Source: Phormidium tanganyikae FI6-MK23 (GTDB taxonomy: Bacteria > Cyanobacteriota > Cyanobacteriia > Leptolyngbyales > Leptolyngbyaceae). From it: 64,000 nucleotides of DNA. Position numbers and translations under genes: made by a program. The notes beneath the pieces were generated by a model. It saw only the letters and a program-made list of their open reading frames with translations, ran no database searches and was not told the DNA's origin. Location of the stretch: NCBI GenBank assembly GCA_019359175.1, contig JAHHHU010000005.1:62001-126000 (forward strand), read 5' to 3'. This document shows, piece by piece, positions 45,116-54,131 of this stretch; position 1 is the stretch's first letter; the number at the start of each line of letters is the position of its first letter.

Positions 45116-46603
45116 TCATGGTCTAGGAGACTTTACTGCTTTCGGTGAAGCCTTGGGCGAAGAAGGAACAGACGGAACTGCGAGAACGCTCGGCTTGGGA
45201 CTTGGAGCCACGATGCTTTTCGCCGGAGCCGATCTCTCTCCCAAAATTCCAGGATTTCCCATATCGAACACGCCCGCCACACAAGCGATCATCAATGTCG
45301 CTAACGTGCCAACAAACAACGCTTTCCATCCCAACTCAGAGATATCTTTGCGGCGTGAGGGAATCAGCGCGATCGTACCTCCAACAAAGATTCCCACTGA
45401 TGCTAAATGTGCAAATCCTGAGAGCGCGTAACTAATGATCAAAACAGCTCGATCGCTAATTGGATTTTCGGGTCTTGCTGCTGCTGCCGCTAATGCTTGA
45501 TAAGGAGGAATCGCGGTTTCTAACAAGCGTCGCCCAATGATCACAGAAGATTCCCAAAGTTCATTCCACTCCAGCGAAACGCCCGTAAGAAAGGTGAACG
45601 GCAAAAATAGAACGCCTGCAATATTCGCCAAAGTGACAACTTTGAAAATAGCTCCGATCGGGCCTGAAATTGTTGCGAGTCCGCCAAAGATTTGATTGAT
45701 CAGCGAAACCAAACCGAGAATCAGAATGAGAACAGCCGCGATCGACACTGCCATTTTCACGCCGTCCAACGCACCCATGATCGCAGCATCGAGCGGGCTG
45801 ATTCGTTCCCCTTCGATTTGAATCACTTCTTCGAGCATTTCGCCATCTTCAGTCAGCCATTTGTGTTCTTCCCTGGGAATACCACCCATTGTCAAAGGCT
45901 TCTCGGTTTCAGGCACAAGAATTTTAGACAACACAAAACAAGCCGGAATTGCAATAATCGAAGCCGAAACTAAGTGACCGAGAATGTTTGGAAACACCGG
46001 ACGTAGAAAGCTCACATAGATCGCCAATGTTGAAGAAGCAGCGGTTCCGAAGCAGCACGATAGAATCGCACAAAGTTCGCTGCGGGTCATTTTGGGCAAG
46101 TAGGGCTTTACAACGATCGCGGCTTCAATTCCGACAAAAATATTTGCCGCACCGCTTAACGCTTCTGCTCCACTCAATTGCATCACCGAGTAGAACGCTT
46201 TTGCAAATACATTAGTAATAGCCTGAATCACACCCAGATTTTGCAGCAGCGCCATCAGACCGGAGAAAAAGATCACAGTGGGCAGAGCGCGAAACGCGAA
46301 AATGTATCCTAAATTCACACCAGCAGGCTGTCCAGGCACAGGTACGATAGTTTGCCCAAATACAAATCGCGCTCCCGCGTCCGCCGCTAGGAAAACCCCA
46401 TCGAGTAGATTACTAAAGATCTGAAGCGCTTCACGAGTTCCCGGCACGACAAAGACCATCGCGCCTAAAGCAAGTTGCAGCAAAATGCCAGTCACTACAA
46501 TGCGCCAGGGAAACACTTTGAGACTGCGCTCTTCGGAGAACAGCCACGCGATCGCGCACAAACCGAAAATACCAGCGAACGAGACAAGATTGAGTAAGCT
46601 CAT
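45116..46603 (-). CDS. NupC-family concentrative nucleoside transporter
   Basis: This 495-residue membrane protein has the CNT core: PTVIFFSGLMALLQNLGVIQ, GAEALSGAANIFVGIEAAIVVKPYL, MTRSELCAILSCCFGTAASSTLAIYVSFL and SYALSGFAHLASVGIFVGG. The G-x-E-A-L-S-G-A-A-N and S-Y-A-L-x-G-F motifs form the two hairpins of nucleoside transporters. It likely imports nucleosides with a cation. The C-terminal 50 residues are a Pro/Ser/Lys-rich tail, longer than usual. Confidence 0.9.
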   Translation of the reverse strand: MSLLNLVSFAGIFGLCAIAWLFSEERSLKVFPWRIVVTGILLQLALGAMVFVVPGTREALQIFSNLLDGVFLAADAGARFVFGQTIVPVPGQPAGVNLGYIFAFRALPTVIFFSGLMALLQNLGVIQAITNVFAKAFYSVMQLSGAEALSGAANIFVGIEAAIVVKPYLPKMTRSELCAILSCCFGTAASSTLAIYVSFLRPVFPNILGHLVSASIIAIPACFVLSKILVPETEKPLTMGGIPREEHKWLTEDGEMLEEVIQIEGERISPLDAAIMGALDGVKMAVSIAAVLILILGLVSLINQIFGGLATISGPIGAIFKVVTLANIAGVLFLPFTFLTGVSLEWNELWESSVIIGRRLLETAIPPYQALAAAAARPENPISDRAVLIISYALSGFAHLASVGIFVGGTIALIPSRRKDISELGWKALFVGTLATLMIACVAGVFDMGNPGILGERSAPAKSIVAPSPKPSVLAVPSVPSSPKASPKAVKSPRP

Positions 46604-46765
46604 GGGTAGAGACAGACGAGAAAGTTAGACGATAAGCCGTGCCCCTAGAAAGATACATAAGATTTTTCATTTCGGCACAACAATCTCTTAAGCTCCACTC
46701 CGAATGATCCTGAAACACCAATTCCAAGCCATAATGAGTTCAGCGCTAACCCAACCCCGCACACA

Positions 46766-47062
46766 ATGGACGCTTTTGAACCTGTTCCGCCCACTTGGAC
46801 ACAAACGGCGGTACATTCTTTCTCGTTTTCCTGTCCAACCTGCCATAAGTCTTCTAAGGAAGCCGATCGCGTTTGGATTAATCGTCGATCGCCTGTTTTT
46901 ACCGAGGACTATCGCAAAAAATGGCAGGAGTTTTATCACTGTCAATGTGGGCAGGTTTGGTGGGCTTGGAGCAATGAGCGACCCCCAAGCGAACTCGGAA
47001 CCCGCGAAGATGAACCGCGCCGCAGTCGATTTGATTCGTTTAACCCTTTTGACGATTTTTAG
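46766..47062 (+). CDS. Small protein with zinc-ribbon-like cysteines
   Basis: This 98-residue protein starts MDAFEPVPPTWTQTAVHSFS and has CPTCHK and CQCG pairs (C-x2-C ... C-x-C) flanking WINRRSPVFTEDYRKKWQEFYH, consistent with a zinc ribbon. It looks like a conserved cyanobacterial protein; function unknown. It overlaps the convergent permease gene by 23 bp. A +1-frame alternative (46704-47069) looks like a shadow. Confidence 0.7.
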   Translation: MDAFEPVPPTWTQTAVHSFSFSCPTCHKSSKEADRVWINRRSPVFTEDYRKKWQEFYHCQCGQVWWAWSNERPPSELGTREDEPRRSRFDSFNPFDDF

Positions 47063-47945
47063 GCACTAAGTCCCGCAGTTCGCGCAGGAAAGGAAATGAA
47101 GGCAAAGTGTTCGATCGAGGTTGTGTAAAAACACCGTGTCGCGGGCTGAATAGGAACGCAAGAAAAAATAGGCTTGATGTTACTAATACGATCGCGGCTC
47201 CTGATGGCAAGTTGTAAAAGTAGCTCAGATACATTCCGCTAATACTCGAAATAATGCCGATCGCGGCTCCTAAAATCATTACGTGATGCAGCCGTTTTAC
47301 TAATAAGTAAGCAGTTGCTCCAGGTGTAATCAGCAGTGATAAAACCAGAATTACGCCGACTGCTTTCATACTGGCGACGATCGTTAACGCAATCAACACC
47401 ATTAAGCCGAAGTTCAATAAGTTCGTGGGCAGTCCTGCGGCTTGTGCGCCCAGTGAGTCAAACGTATAAAAAAGAAGTTCTTTGTAGAAAAGAAAGACGA
47501 TCGCTAAAATCACCGCAGCAATGATCGCAGTATCTCGAACATCGCTAATCGTAACGCCTAAAATATTACCAAATAGAAAATGGTTTAAATCAATTTTATT
47601 ATCTTTCTGAATCACCGTGATTAACGTAATTCCCAACGCAAAAAATGCACTAAAGACAATGCCCATTGCAGCATCTTCTTTAATCGGCGATCTCGTTCGT
47701 ATCCACGCAATAATCAACGTACTCAGAACGCCTGCAATAAACGCGCCGACGAAAATATTAAATCCAAATAGAAATGCGATCGCGAGTCCTGGCAGTACAG
47801 AGTGGCTAATCGCATCGCCCAAAAGTGCTAACCGCTGCACGATTAAGTAACTTCCTACGATCGCACAAATCAATCCGACTAGGATTGCAATGACTAGCGA
47901 TCGCTGCATGAATCCGTATTGCAAAGGCTCGATCAGGGCATCCAT
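47040..47945 (-). CDS. Metal (Mn/Zn) ABC transporter permease
   Basis: This 301-residue ABC-3 family permease starts MDALIEPLQYGFMQRSLVIAILVGLICAIVGSYLIVQRLALLGDAISHSVLPGLAIAF, with the conserved LGDAISHSVLPG and SMKAVGVILVLSLLITPGATAYLL blocks. It imports Mn(II) or Zn(II) with the ATPase encoded 2 bp upstream. MntB and ZnuB cannot be separated with confidence; the long form and QRSQIDW-bearing ATPase look more like the Mn type. Confidence 0.9.
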   Translation of the reverse strand: MDALIEPLQYGFMQRSLVIAILVGLICAIVGSYLIVQRLALLGDAISHSVLPGLAIAFLFGFNIFVGAFIAGVLSTLIIAWIRTRSPIKEDAAMGIVFSAFFALGITLITVIQKDNKIDLNHFLFGNILGVTISDVRDTAIIAAVILAIVFLFYKELLFYTFDSLGAQAAGLPTNLLNFGLMVLIALTIVASMKAVGVILVLSLLITPGATAYLLVKRLHHVMILGAAIGIISSISGMYLSYFYNLPSGAAIVLVTSSLFFLAFLFSPRHGVFTQPRSNTLPSFPFLRELRDLVPKNRQKG

Positions 47946-47947
47946 AG

Positions 47948-48760
47948 TTATGCAGCATCCGAAAAGAAGACCACTTTACCGCCGTAAGCTTGTTGCAGAT
48001 TTTCTTGCGTCAAAACTTGCTGACGAGAACCACTGGCAACTAGCGATTTGTTTAACAAAATCAAATCATCAAAGTGCGTGATCGACTCGCCCAGATCGTG
48101 ATTTACAACCAAGATGAGTTTATTTTCGCGAGTCAATTCTTTGAACACATCGAACATAATCGTCTGGGTTTTTTGGTCGATTCCAACAAACGGTTCATCA
48201 AAGCAAAAGACTTCTGCTTGTTGTGCCAATGCACGCGCGAGAAAAACTCGTTGTTGTTGACCACCAGAGAGATCCGAAATCGCCCGATCGCGAAATTCGA
48301 TCATTCCCACTCGATCGAGTGCCTGAGTTGTCAAGCGCCGACTAATCGACGAATAGCGCTGAAACCAGCCCGTTTTCTTGGTGCGTCCCATCATCACGAC
48401 ATCCCACACCGTTACGGGATAGCTCCAATCGATCTGCGATCGCTGGGGGACATACGCGACTTGATCCAACTGATCGACCAGCGGCTTTCCTTGATAAAGC
48501 ACCTTCCCATTGATCGCGGGAATCAGACCGAGCATCGCTTTGATCAGCGTACTTTTTCCCGCCCCGTTCGGCCCAAAAATCCCGACCAAGCGCCCCGGCT
48601 GCACCGAAAAACTTACCTGGCTCAGTGCTTCGATCGCGCGGTATTTGACGCTGAGATTTTCGACCACCAGATTCGATGTCGCTTGATGCTGGTGTGCTGA
48701 GGTATGCACGGTGAAGCGCGGATTCGGACTTGCGTTGTCGAAAAATGGAGTCGATTGCAT
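47948..48760 (-). CDS. Metal (Mn/Zn) ABC transporter ATP-binding protein
   Basis: From ATG 48760 this is 270 residues: Walker A GPNGAGKST, Q-loop YVPQRSQIDWSYPVTVWDVVMMGR, signature LSGGQQQRVFLARAL, Walker B VFCFDEPFVGIDQ, switch NHDLG. The QRSQIDWSYPVTVWDVVMMGR segment is typical of Mn/Zn importers. About 35 N-terminal residues precede the ABC core. No substrate-binding protein gene flanks the pair; tgt is divergent. Confidence 0.92.
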   Translation of the reverse strand: MQSTPFFDNASPNPRFTVHTSAHQHQATSNLVVENLSVKYRAIEALSQVSFSVQPGRLVGIFGPNGAGKSTLIKAMLGLIPAINGKVLYQGKPLVDQLDQVAYVPQRSQIDWSYPVTVWDVVMMGRTKKTGWFQRYSSISRRLTTQALDRVGMIEFRDRAISDLSGGQQQRVFLARALAQQAEVFCFDEPFVGIDQKTQTIMFDVFKELTRENKLILVVNHDLGESITHFDDLILLNKSLVASGSRQQVLTQENLQQAYGGKVVFFSDAA

Positions 48761-48942
48761 GAGGATAGCCCTAGTCAATAATGAAAGAAAAATGAAAGCT
48801 GTAGTTACTAAATTATCGCAAAAAATGAAAGGATTATGAAAATTAAGAAAAATTGCGGAATCCTCACTCTGAGTTTAGGCAAAGCGCGATCGCGTGCAAT
48901 CAGCTTTCGGGCAGACGATCGCATTCTCCTCTCGACACACTT

Positions 48943-50088
48943 ATGATGGAATCTGCCTTCATTTCGGAAACGAGTGCCTTGAATCAGTTTTCTTTCCAAT
49001 GCCAAGCCCGCTGCAAACACACCCACGCCCGCGCTGGAGTTTTCCACACGCCTCATGGCATCGTTGAAACGCCCCGCTTTATGCCCGTGGGAACATTAGC
49101 AAACGTCAAAACCATCACGCCGGATCAGCTCGAAGCGACTGGCGCACAGATGGTTTTGTCGAATACGTATCATTTGCACTTGCAGCCAGGGGAAGACATT
49201 GTAGAAAAAGCGGGCGGTGTGCATCGCTTTATGAATTGGTCGAAACCGATGCTAACGGATTCCGGCGGGTTTCAGGTCTTTAGTTTGAGTGAAATGAGAT
49301 CGATTACCGATGAAGGTGTGACGTTCCGCTCACCTCGCGATGGTCAAATGATCAAAATTACGCCGGAGAAATCGATCGAGATTCAAAACGCACTCGGCGC
49401 AGATGTGATCATGGCGTTTGATGAATGTCCACCTCCGGGAGTCGGACGCGATGCCACCGAGAAAGCAACGAGCCGAACTTACGAATGGCTAAAACGCTGC
49501 ATTGGGGCGCATCAGCGATCGGATCAAGCTTTATTCGGAATTGTTCAAGGCGGAGAATTCTTAGATCTCAGAGCCGAAGCCGCTCGACAGTTAGCCGAAT
49601 TAGATTTGCCGGGATATGCGATCGGGGGTGTCAGTGTCGGCGAAGCTCCCGAAATTATCGATCGAGTCGTTCAAGCCACAACACCATTGCTACCCGATCA
49701 CAAACCCCGTTACTTAATGGGAGTGGGAACCTATCGGGAAATGGCAAGAGCGATCTCGGCTGGCATGGATCTATTCGATTGTGTGATTCCAACGCGACTG
49801 GCACGACACGGAGCCGCTTTGGTGCAAGGAGAACGCTGGAATCTGAAGAATGCGAGATTTAGAGAAGATTTCACCCCGATCGATGAATCCTGCCCTTGCT
49901 ACACCTGTCAAAATTTTAGTCGGGCTTATGTGAGTCATCTACTGCGATCGCAAGAACTCCTTGCGTATACGTTAATCTCAATTCATAACATCACCGAACT
50001 GATCCGATTTACCCAGCGAATTCGTGCCGCGATTTTCAACGGCACTTTCCATACCGAATTTGCAGTATGGCTTGCTCCAGCGAACTGA
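48943..50088 (+). CDS. tgt: Queuine tRNA-ribosyltransferase
   Basis: TGT exchanges guanine-34 for preQ1 in GUN-anticodon tRNAs. Visible are the catalytic Asp in [14 protein letters not shown], the nucleophile Asp in [18 protein letters not shown], base recognition FGIVQGG and the zinc site [20 protein letters not shown] 48943 starts the family-typical N-terminus; the reading from 48853 is an in-frame extension. In many cyanobacteria psbK follows tgt closely; here they are 1.1 kb apart with other genes between. Confidence 0.96.
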   Translation: MMESAFISETSALNQFSFQCQARCKHTHARAGVFHTPHGIVETPRFMPVGTLANVKTITPDQLEATGAQMVLSNTYHLHLQPGEDIVEKAGGVHRFMNWSKPMLTDSGGFQVFSLSEMRSITDEGVTFRSPRDGQMIKITPEKSIEIQNALGADVIMAFDECPPPGVGRDATEKATSRTYEWLKRCIGAHQRSDQALFGIVQGGEFLDLRAEAARQLAELDLPGYAIGGVSVGEAPEIIDRVVQATTPLLPDHKPRYLMGVGTYREMARAISAGMDLFDCVIPTRLARHGAALVQGERWNLKNARFREDFTPIDESCPCYTCQNFSRAYVSHLLRSQELLAYTLISIHNITELIRFTQRIRAAIFNGTFHTEFAVWLAPAN

Positions 50089-50089
50089 C

Positions 50090-50519
50090 ATGGAACTTTA
50101 CGATCGTGACTTTCTCGAATGGACGCAGCAGCAAGCCGAGTATCTACAGAAAGGACGCTGGGCAGCTCTTGATGTCAAGAATTTGATCGAGGAATTAGAA
50201 ACGTTGGGACGGAGCGAACAAAGAGAACTCGGGCTACCTGCAAGGATTGATGCTGCATTTGCTGAAGTGGCAGTATCAACCCGATCTCAGAACAAAAAGC
50301 TGGGAAACAACGGTCTCCAACTGTCGGGATCAGATTCAAGATTGTTTAAAAGACACAACAAGTTTGCAGCGTTTTCTTCAAGACCCGGACTGGGTCGAAA
50401 AATACTATCGACGTGGGCGCAGAGATGCCGCAAAAGAAACGCAGAAGCCGTTAGAAACCTTTCCGGTTGACTATCCTTATACGATCGAGCAACTCCTTGA
50501 GCCAGAGTTCCGACCTTAA
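50090..50519 (+). pseudogene. Frameshifted DUF29 family gene
   Basis: ATG 50090 begins MELYDRDFLEWTQQQAEYLQKGRWAALDVKNLIEELETLGRSEQRELG, a typical DUF29 N-terminus. The frame then shifts near 50238-50243: the next frame continues YLQGLMLHLLKWQYQPDLRT and SWETTVSNCRDQIQDCL to EFRP*. A 2-bp deletion (or 1-bp insertion) explains it. It starts 2 bp after the tgt stop. DUF29 function is unknown. Confidence 0.82.
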
Positions 50520-50845
50520 TCCGTGAACATTTCCGCGAGGACTGCTAAAACTGCACTTTGCTCGTCTGGCTGAATTTTACCCAAATGCTTTACGAGCCTT
50601 TTCTTATCCACGGTGCGAATTTGATCCAGAACAATCTGTCCCTGCTTACCCTCAAAACTGCAAGCGACTCTCGTTGGGTAATCACGTCCTTTAGTCGTCA
50701 TGGGTGCAATGAGCACTGTAGCGATCGCGCCATTCATTTCATCCGGCGAAATCACAACGCAGGGACGAACCTTTCGCATCTCAGCCCCAACTGTTGGATC
50801 TAGCTCGATCAGAAACACGTTAAAGCGCCCAACTACCATTCCCAT
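50516..50845 (-). CDS. mazF: MazF/PemK-family mRNA interferase toxin
   Basis: This 109-residue protein has the MazF fold: GRFNVFLIELDPTVGAEMRKVRPCVVISPDEMN, VLIAPMTTKGRDYPTRV and GQIVLDQIRTVDKKRL. The conserved RPCVV, T-x-K-x-R and D-Q-x-R-(T/S)-x-D motifs are intact, so it should cleave mRNA when free. It overlaps mazE by 13 bp, the usual antitoxin-first coupling, and overlaps the DUF29 remnant's end by 4 bp. Confidence 0.92.
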   Translation of the reverse strand: MGMVVGRFNVFLIELDPTVGAEMRKVRPCVVISPDEMNGAIATVLIAPMTTKGRDYPTRVACSFEGKQGQIVLDQIRTVDKKRLVKHLGKIQPDEQSAVLAVLAEMFTD

Positions 50846-51093
50846 TCGGTGTCATCCCAGTCGTTTGTAGTTTCGGCATCGATTAAGAGATCGTCTCCCT
50901 GTTCTGCCATTTTCTCAAAGGCTTCTACCCAACCGGAGCGAGATCGCATTGCTGCACGAATGACCAACTGATTTCTCTGCACTTCAATTTCGACTTCACC
51001 ATCAATTCCACTTTGCTCCAAGAGCCGTTTCGGAATTCTAATTCCTTGAGAATTCCCGACCTTCACGATCTGAGTCTTAATCGTAGTATTCAT
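50833..51093 (-). CDS. mazE: MazE-family antitoxin
   Basis: This 86-residue protein has an AbrB/MazE DNA-binding domain (IVKVGNSQGIRIPKRLLEQSGIDGEVEIEVQRNQLVIR) and an acidic C-terminal tail that would block MazF. It probably autoregulates the pair. It is divergent from psbK. Confidence 0.92.
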   Translation of the reverse strand: MNTTIKTQIVKVGNSQGIRIPKRLLEQSGIDGEVEIEVQRNQLVIRAAMRSRSGWVEAFEKMAEQGDDLLIDAETTNDWDDTEWEW

Positions 51094-51217
51094 GATGTTT
51101 TAACAAATGTAGTCACATTGTAATTACCGCTAAAAGATTTAGCAACTAGAGGCGACCCCCAAATCATGTTAAAATCCGTATCAATTATGAGTCCTGTGTT
51201 GGAGAGGTCATCGAGTC

Positions 51218-51355
51218 ATGGAAGCAGCAATGCTACTTGCAAAATTGCCCGAAGCTTATGCGATTTTTGATCCGCTAGTTGATATTCTGCCTGTAATTCC
51301 GGTTTTCTTTCTGTTGCTGGCGTTCGTGTGGCAAGCTGCCGTCGGTTTCAAATAA
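51218..51355 (+). CDS. psbK: Photosystem II reaction center protein K
   Basis: This 45-residue protein starts [20 protein letters not shown] and continues [20 protein letters not shown] to [19 protein letters not shown], the single membrane span and the WQAAVGF end are diagnostic of PsbK, a small PSII core subunit that binds near CP43. The N-terminal residues before KLPEAY are removed in the mature protein. A terminator follows. Confidence 0.96.
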   Translation: MEAAMLLAKLPEAYAIFDPLVDILPVIPVFFLLLAFVWQAAVGFK

Positions 51356-51380
51356 GATACTGAATCACAACGATAAAAAG

Positions 51381-51408
51381 AGAGGGGGCAATCTTTACCC
51401 CCTTTTTT
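51381..51408 (+). terminator. Intrinsic terminator after psbK
   Basis: GGGGG (51384-51388) pairs with CCCCC (51398-51402) and is extended by A/T pairs, followed by TTTTTTG. A-rich sequence on the left side means it could also serve the convergent glutathione transferase gene. Confidence 0.85.
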
Positions 51409-51415
51409 GTTGAAG

Positions 51416-51967
51416 TTAGTTACGTCCGCCGATCGCTTTTTGAAAAGCAGGACGCTCTGCCATTCGCTTCATGTAACTTACGACATTTGAATACTCGCTG
51501 AGATCAAGCTTCAACATCAGCGGAATATAGGCCAAGAGCGAACCCACTGCGACATCGGAAACCGTAAAACGATCGCTTGCAATAAACTCGCGCTTCGCAA
51601 AAATCTCATCAAGCGGCTGCATCAATCGCGGCATTTCTCGTTCTCGATTCGCTTCTACAAAAATCCCAGGACCTAATGTGGCATTGGCAAAGAGAACCCA
51701 CTGAGCCGCGATCGCTCGATCATTCACATCCACATTTCCGTATCGATCGCACAGATAAAGCAAAATTGCGCCCGATTCCCAAACCTTTAGATCGCCATCG
51801 ACGATCGCAGGCACTTTGCCAAACGGATTAATCTCGCAAAATTCGGGTTGTCGATGCTCTGCGGCTTGCATATCGAGCATCACAAACTCGTAAGGTATCT
51901 CCAACTCTTCGAGATACCATTGCACGATCGATGCCCGACTCCGCGCCCCACCATAAAGCTTTAGCAT
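51416..51967 (-). CDS. Glutathione S-transferase
   Basis: This 183-residue protein has an N-terminal thioredoxin fold (MLKLYGGARSRASIVQWYLEELEIPYEFV...INPFGKVPAIVDGDLKVWESGAILLYL) with cis-Pro in KVPAI and ESGAI glutathione-binding residues, then an all-helical domain. YGGARSRAS suggests Ser/Arg rather than a Tyr catalytic N-terminus. Substrate unknown. It lies 5 bp after the next upstream gene, so probably in one transcript. Confidence 0.9.
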   Translation of the reverse strand: MLKLYGGARSRASIVQWYLEELEIPYEFVMLDMQAAEHRQPEFCEINPFGKVPAIVDGDLKVWESGAILLYLCDRYGNVDVNDRAIAAQWVLFANATLGPGIFVEANREREMPRLMQPLDEIFAKREFIASDRFTVSDVAVGSLLAYIPLMLKLDLSEYSNVVSYMKRMAERPAFQKAIGGRN

Positions 51968-51972
51968 ATTGT

Positions 51973-52437
51973 CTACAGAACTTCGTGAGTGTACTTGTGT
52001 TGTTTTATATTATCTTCAGTTTTGACAATGCGCTGTGAGTTGAGAACGCGCTTGCGATCGATTGAGAAATTAAAATCGGTGCGGGTTGTGCCTGCGGGAA
52101 TGTGAGATTGGGCGCTGGATTTTGCTTTGTACGTGCGGGCGGATGCCGTCGCACGGTAGGCGAAATCATCGCAGAACTGCACATCATCGGGAAAATTTTC
52201 GGGGAACTGCAAAGAGTCGTCAGAAATTACAGAACCGATCGTTGTTGCGGTTGCCAACTGATACGAGGTGGGGATGCCTTTGACGATCGCTTCGAGTGCG
52301 GCAGAAGGGATCGGTTCGACGACGCGGACTTCATGAACGCCATCATCGTCTTTGATAAAACAAGTCGCTAAACCGACGACGAGATAATCATCGCTTGCGA
52401 GGTCAGCGGTGTTGGGATAAGTAACGGTTGTGGTCAT
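51973..52437 (-). CDS. Hypothetical protein upstream of glutathione transferase
   Basis: This 154-residue protein has MTTTVTYPNTADLASDDYLVVGLATCFIKDDDGVHEVRVVEPIPSAALEAI and a C-terminal SIDRKRVLNSQRIVKTEDNIKQHKYTHEVL. I do not recognise the family; it reads as a soluble conserved cyanobacterial protein. It is tightly coupled to the glutathione transferase gene (5 bp). Confidence 0.7.
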   Translation of the reverse strand: MTTTVTYPNTADLASDDYLVVGLATCFIKDDDGVHEVRVVEPIPSAALEAIVKGIPTSYQLATATTIGSVISDDSLQFPENFPDDVQFCDDFAYRATASARTYKAKSSAQSHIPAGTTRTDFNFSIDRKRVLNSQRIVKTEDNIKQHKYTHEVL

Positions 52438-52576
52438 ATCGTTTTGTGAGAGCCAGTATTAAAGGCGTATGAAGGGATTTGCCCAACAATGATCCTATCA
52501 AGTGCCTCGAAATCAACTCGCAGAACGATGTAATTCTTAATCTGGGAAGCCTAAAAGATCGATCGCAGAAAGCTTT

Positions 52577-53274
52577 TTAGTTTTTGACCATCCACACCAA
52601 CATTCCAAGAATTCGATCGATGGGCGGGATCGCATATTCCATCAAGTCGAATGTCGCGGTTTGACCTTGCAGTTGCATAAATTTCCACGCGCTCCCACTG
52701 GTCACACAGCCGTAAATGGTCGGGATCGATCGCCGATTTGCTTCATTGAATTTTTGAGCCGCAACCATTTCTGCTAAACACTGCCCTATGCCCGTTTTCA
52801 AATCTGCTTTTTTCGCCTCAACGATGATCACAGTCGGGGCTTCAATTAGCATTTGTTCGGGCGATCGACTTAACAAAAAATCGGTAATGCTCTAGACCTG
52901 TGTATGCCTTCGCTGCAAGTATTTCTGCTACTGAGTTCTGTAAATCTGATACACAGGTCTAGAGCATTACCCAAAAAATCACAGGTTCCGCTGAGTCCAA
53001 GTTCAGGTGCAATGGTAAAATCTTCGCCTGAGAATAAACTGATTTGACGATCGAGTTGTCTCCGAACTTCCATCAGAACCGGACTGATGATGAGTTCCGA
53101 TCGCGCTTTTTCTGATCCTGTTGCCAAAGCCAGCGGAACGCCATCGGCTAATTGATCGATCAATAGCTGACTCGGCGCAAGCGATTGAATTGAGGGCAAA
53201 AAGCTTCCACCCTCAATCAGTGTCAAATTGAAATCTTGCTTGACTTTCCGCAGACTGAAATCGCTGTATGCCAT
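52577..53274 (-). pseudogene. PD-(D/E)XK-like conserved protein split by a MITE
   Basis: The N-terminal half (53274 to about 52981) reads MAYSDFSLRKVKQDFNLTLI ... SGTCDFL, and the C-terminal half (about 52882 to 52577) reads LSRSPEQMLIEAP, VIIVEAKKADLKTGIGQCLAEM, VAAQKFNEANRR ... LVWMVKN*. The 98 bp between them (89-bp MITE plus one 9-bp duplication) shift the frame and add a stop. Without them the halves join in frame as CDFLLSRSPEQM. The D...E-x-K pattern (CDFLL ... VEAKK) suggests a nuclease-like fold; that is inference. Confidence 0.88.
52883..52971. mobile_element. 89-bp MITE with 23-bp terminal inverted repeats and 9-bp target duplication
   Basis: The ends 52883-52905 (GGTAATGCTCTAGACC...) and 52949-52971 are perfect 23-bp inverted copies. 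The interior is 43 bp with no coding capacity. CAAAAAATC flanks it on both sides (52874-52882 and 52972-52980) as the target site duplication. It interrupts the minus-strand gene 52577-53274. No cognate transposase is visible in the window. Confidence 0.95.
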
Positions 53275-53304
53275 GAAGCGATTATAGGGCGATCGCAACT
53301 GAGA

Positions 53305-53952
53305 TCAAATCTGAAACAGAAATGAAACTTTGTCGCCTTTACCGAATGAAATACGATCGCCTGCTCTGAGCCGATGCCGATTTCCCATTGGTAGCGGTGA
53401 ATTGTTGACGTAAGTGCCGTTTGAGCTACCCACATCTTCAAGGTAGTAAGCATCGCCTTCGACTCGAATATCGGCATGAATCCGCGAGACGACTTCGGAA
53501 TTGGGAAAGCCAGACACATCGATATCCGGTGGAATACGATCGTTGGGTTTGCCGATATGAAGCACCAACAATCCTGGTGGAATCTCGATCACAGTACTGG
53601 TTTGCAGATTCAACAATCGTGCGAAAGACTGTTGCAGTTGAGTTGCTGAGTTTCGCTGAGGAATTGGAGCGGCTTGAGCGGGAAGAACGATCGGATCAGG
53701 TTCGATCAACGGATCAAGCGCAACCGGATCAGGAATTTCTTGCGGACTGGGAAGCGAGGATTCAGGAGTGGATAGCATAGGAGCGCTCACAGCATTGAGG
53801 TTAAAGCCGCATTGTCCACAAAAGCTGGCATCCGCTTGAATTGCAGCCTGACAGTTGGGACAAGCGATCGTAGCGGGCAACGGCGTGTAACAAGATTCAC
53901 ACTGGACTGCGCCGTCTGGATTGGCATGATTGCAATTTGGGCAGACAATCAT
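53305..53952 (-). CDS. Double zinc-ribbon FHA domain protein
   Basis: This 215-residue protein has two N-terminal zinc ribbons (CPNCNHANPDGAVQCESC and CPNCQAAIQADASFCGQC), a Pro-rich linker and a C-terminal FHA domain (about 125-213: LHIGKPNDRIPPDIDVSGFPNSEVVSRIHADIRV..YLEDVGSSNGTYVNNSPL). The FHA motifs (S-R-I-H, SSNGTYVN) are intact. The GR is replaced by GK. It lies between the CHAT/PP2C group and the MITE-split gene, on the same strand. Confidence 0.9.
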   Translation of the reverse strand: MIVCPNCNHANPDGAVQCESCYTPLPATIACPNCQAAIQADASFCGQCGFNLNAVSAPMLSTPESSLPSPQEIPDPVALDPLIEPDPIVLPAQAAPIPQRNSATQLQQSFARLLNLQTSTVIEIPPGLLVLHIGKPNDRIPPDIDVSGFPNSEVVSRIHADIRVEGDAYYLEDVGSSNGTYVNNSPLPMGNRHRLRAGDRISFGKGDKVSFLFQI

Positions 53953-54069
53953 TCGGGAGTTCCATTCACAAATTTGAATTGATCATATCTGCTGAACGCT
54001 TGGCAGGTGATGTCACTGATTATAAATACAACGAAAACGTTCAGATTACGGGGTTACACAAATATCCCA

Positions 54070-54109
54070 AACAAAAATAAAACTCCGGTTTCTTGCAAAA
54101 CGCGGAGTT
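54070..54109 (-). terminator. Intrinsic terminator after the 54132-54755 gene
   Basis: On the minus strand AACTCCG (54109-54103) pairs with CGGAGTT (54087-54081), followed by TTATTTTTGTTT. It lies 22 bp after the stop and probably ends transcription of the CHAT-FHA group before the zinc-ribbon FHA gene. Confidence 0.65.
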
Positions 54110-54131
54110 CTTCAAATCGCTTGTCGATCGA

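Noticed and set aside
46704-47069. Longer 121-residue plus frame overlapping 46766-47062
   Set aside because: It is one frame off the zinc-ribbon-like protein and shows no cysteine pattern or family.
48781-48840. Direct AAAATGAAAG repeats upstream of the metal transporter as a regulator box
   Set aside because: The region is simply A-rich; no match to Zur or Mn-regulator consensus known to me.
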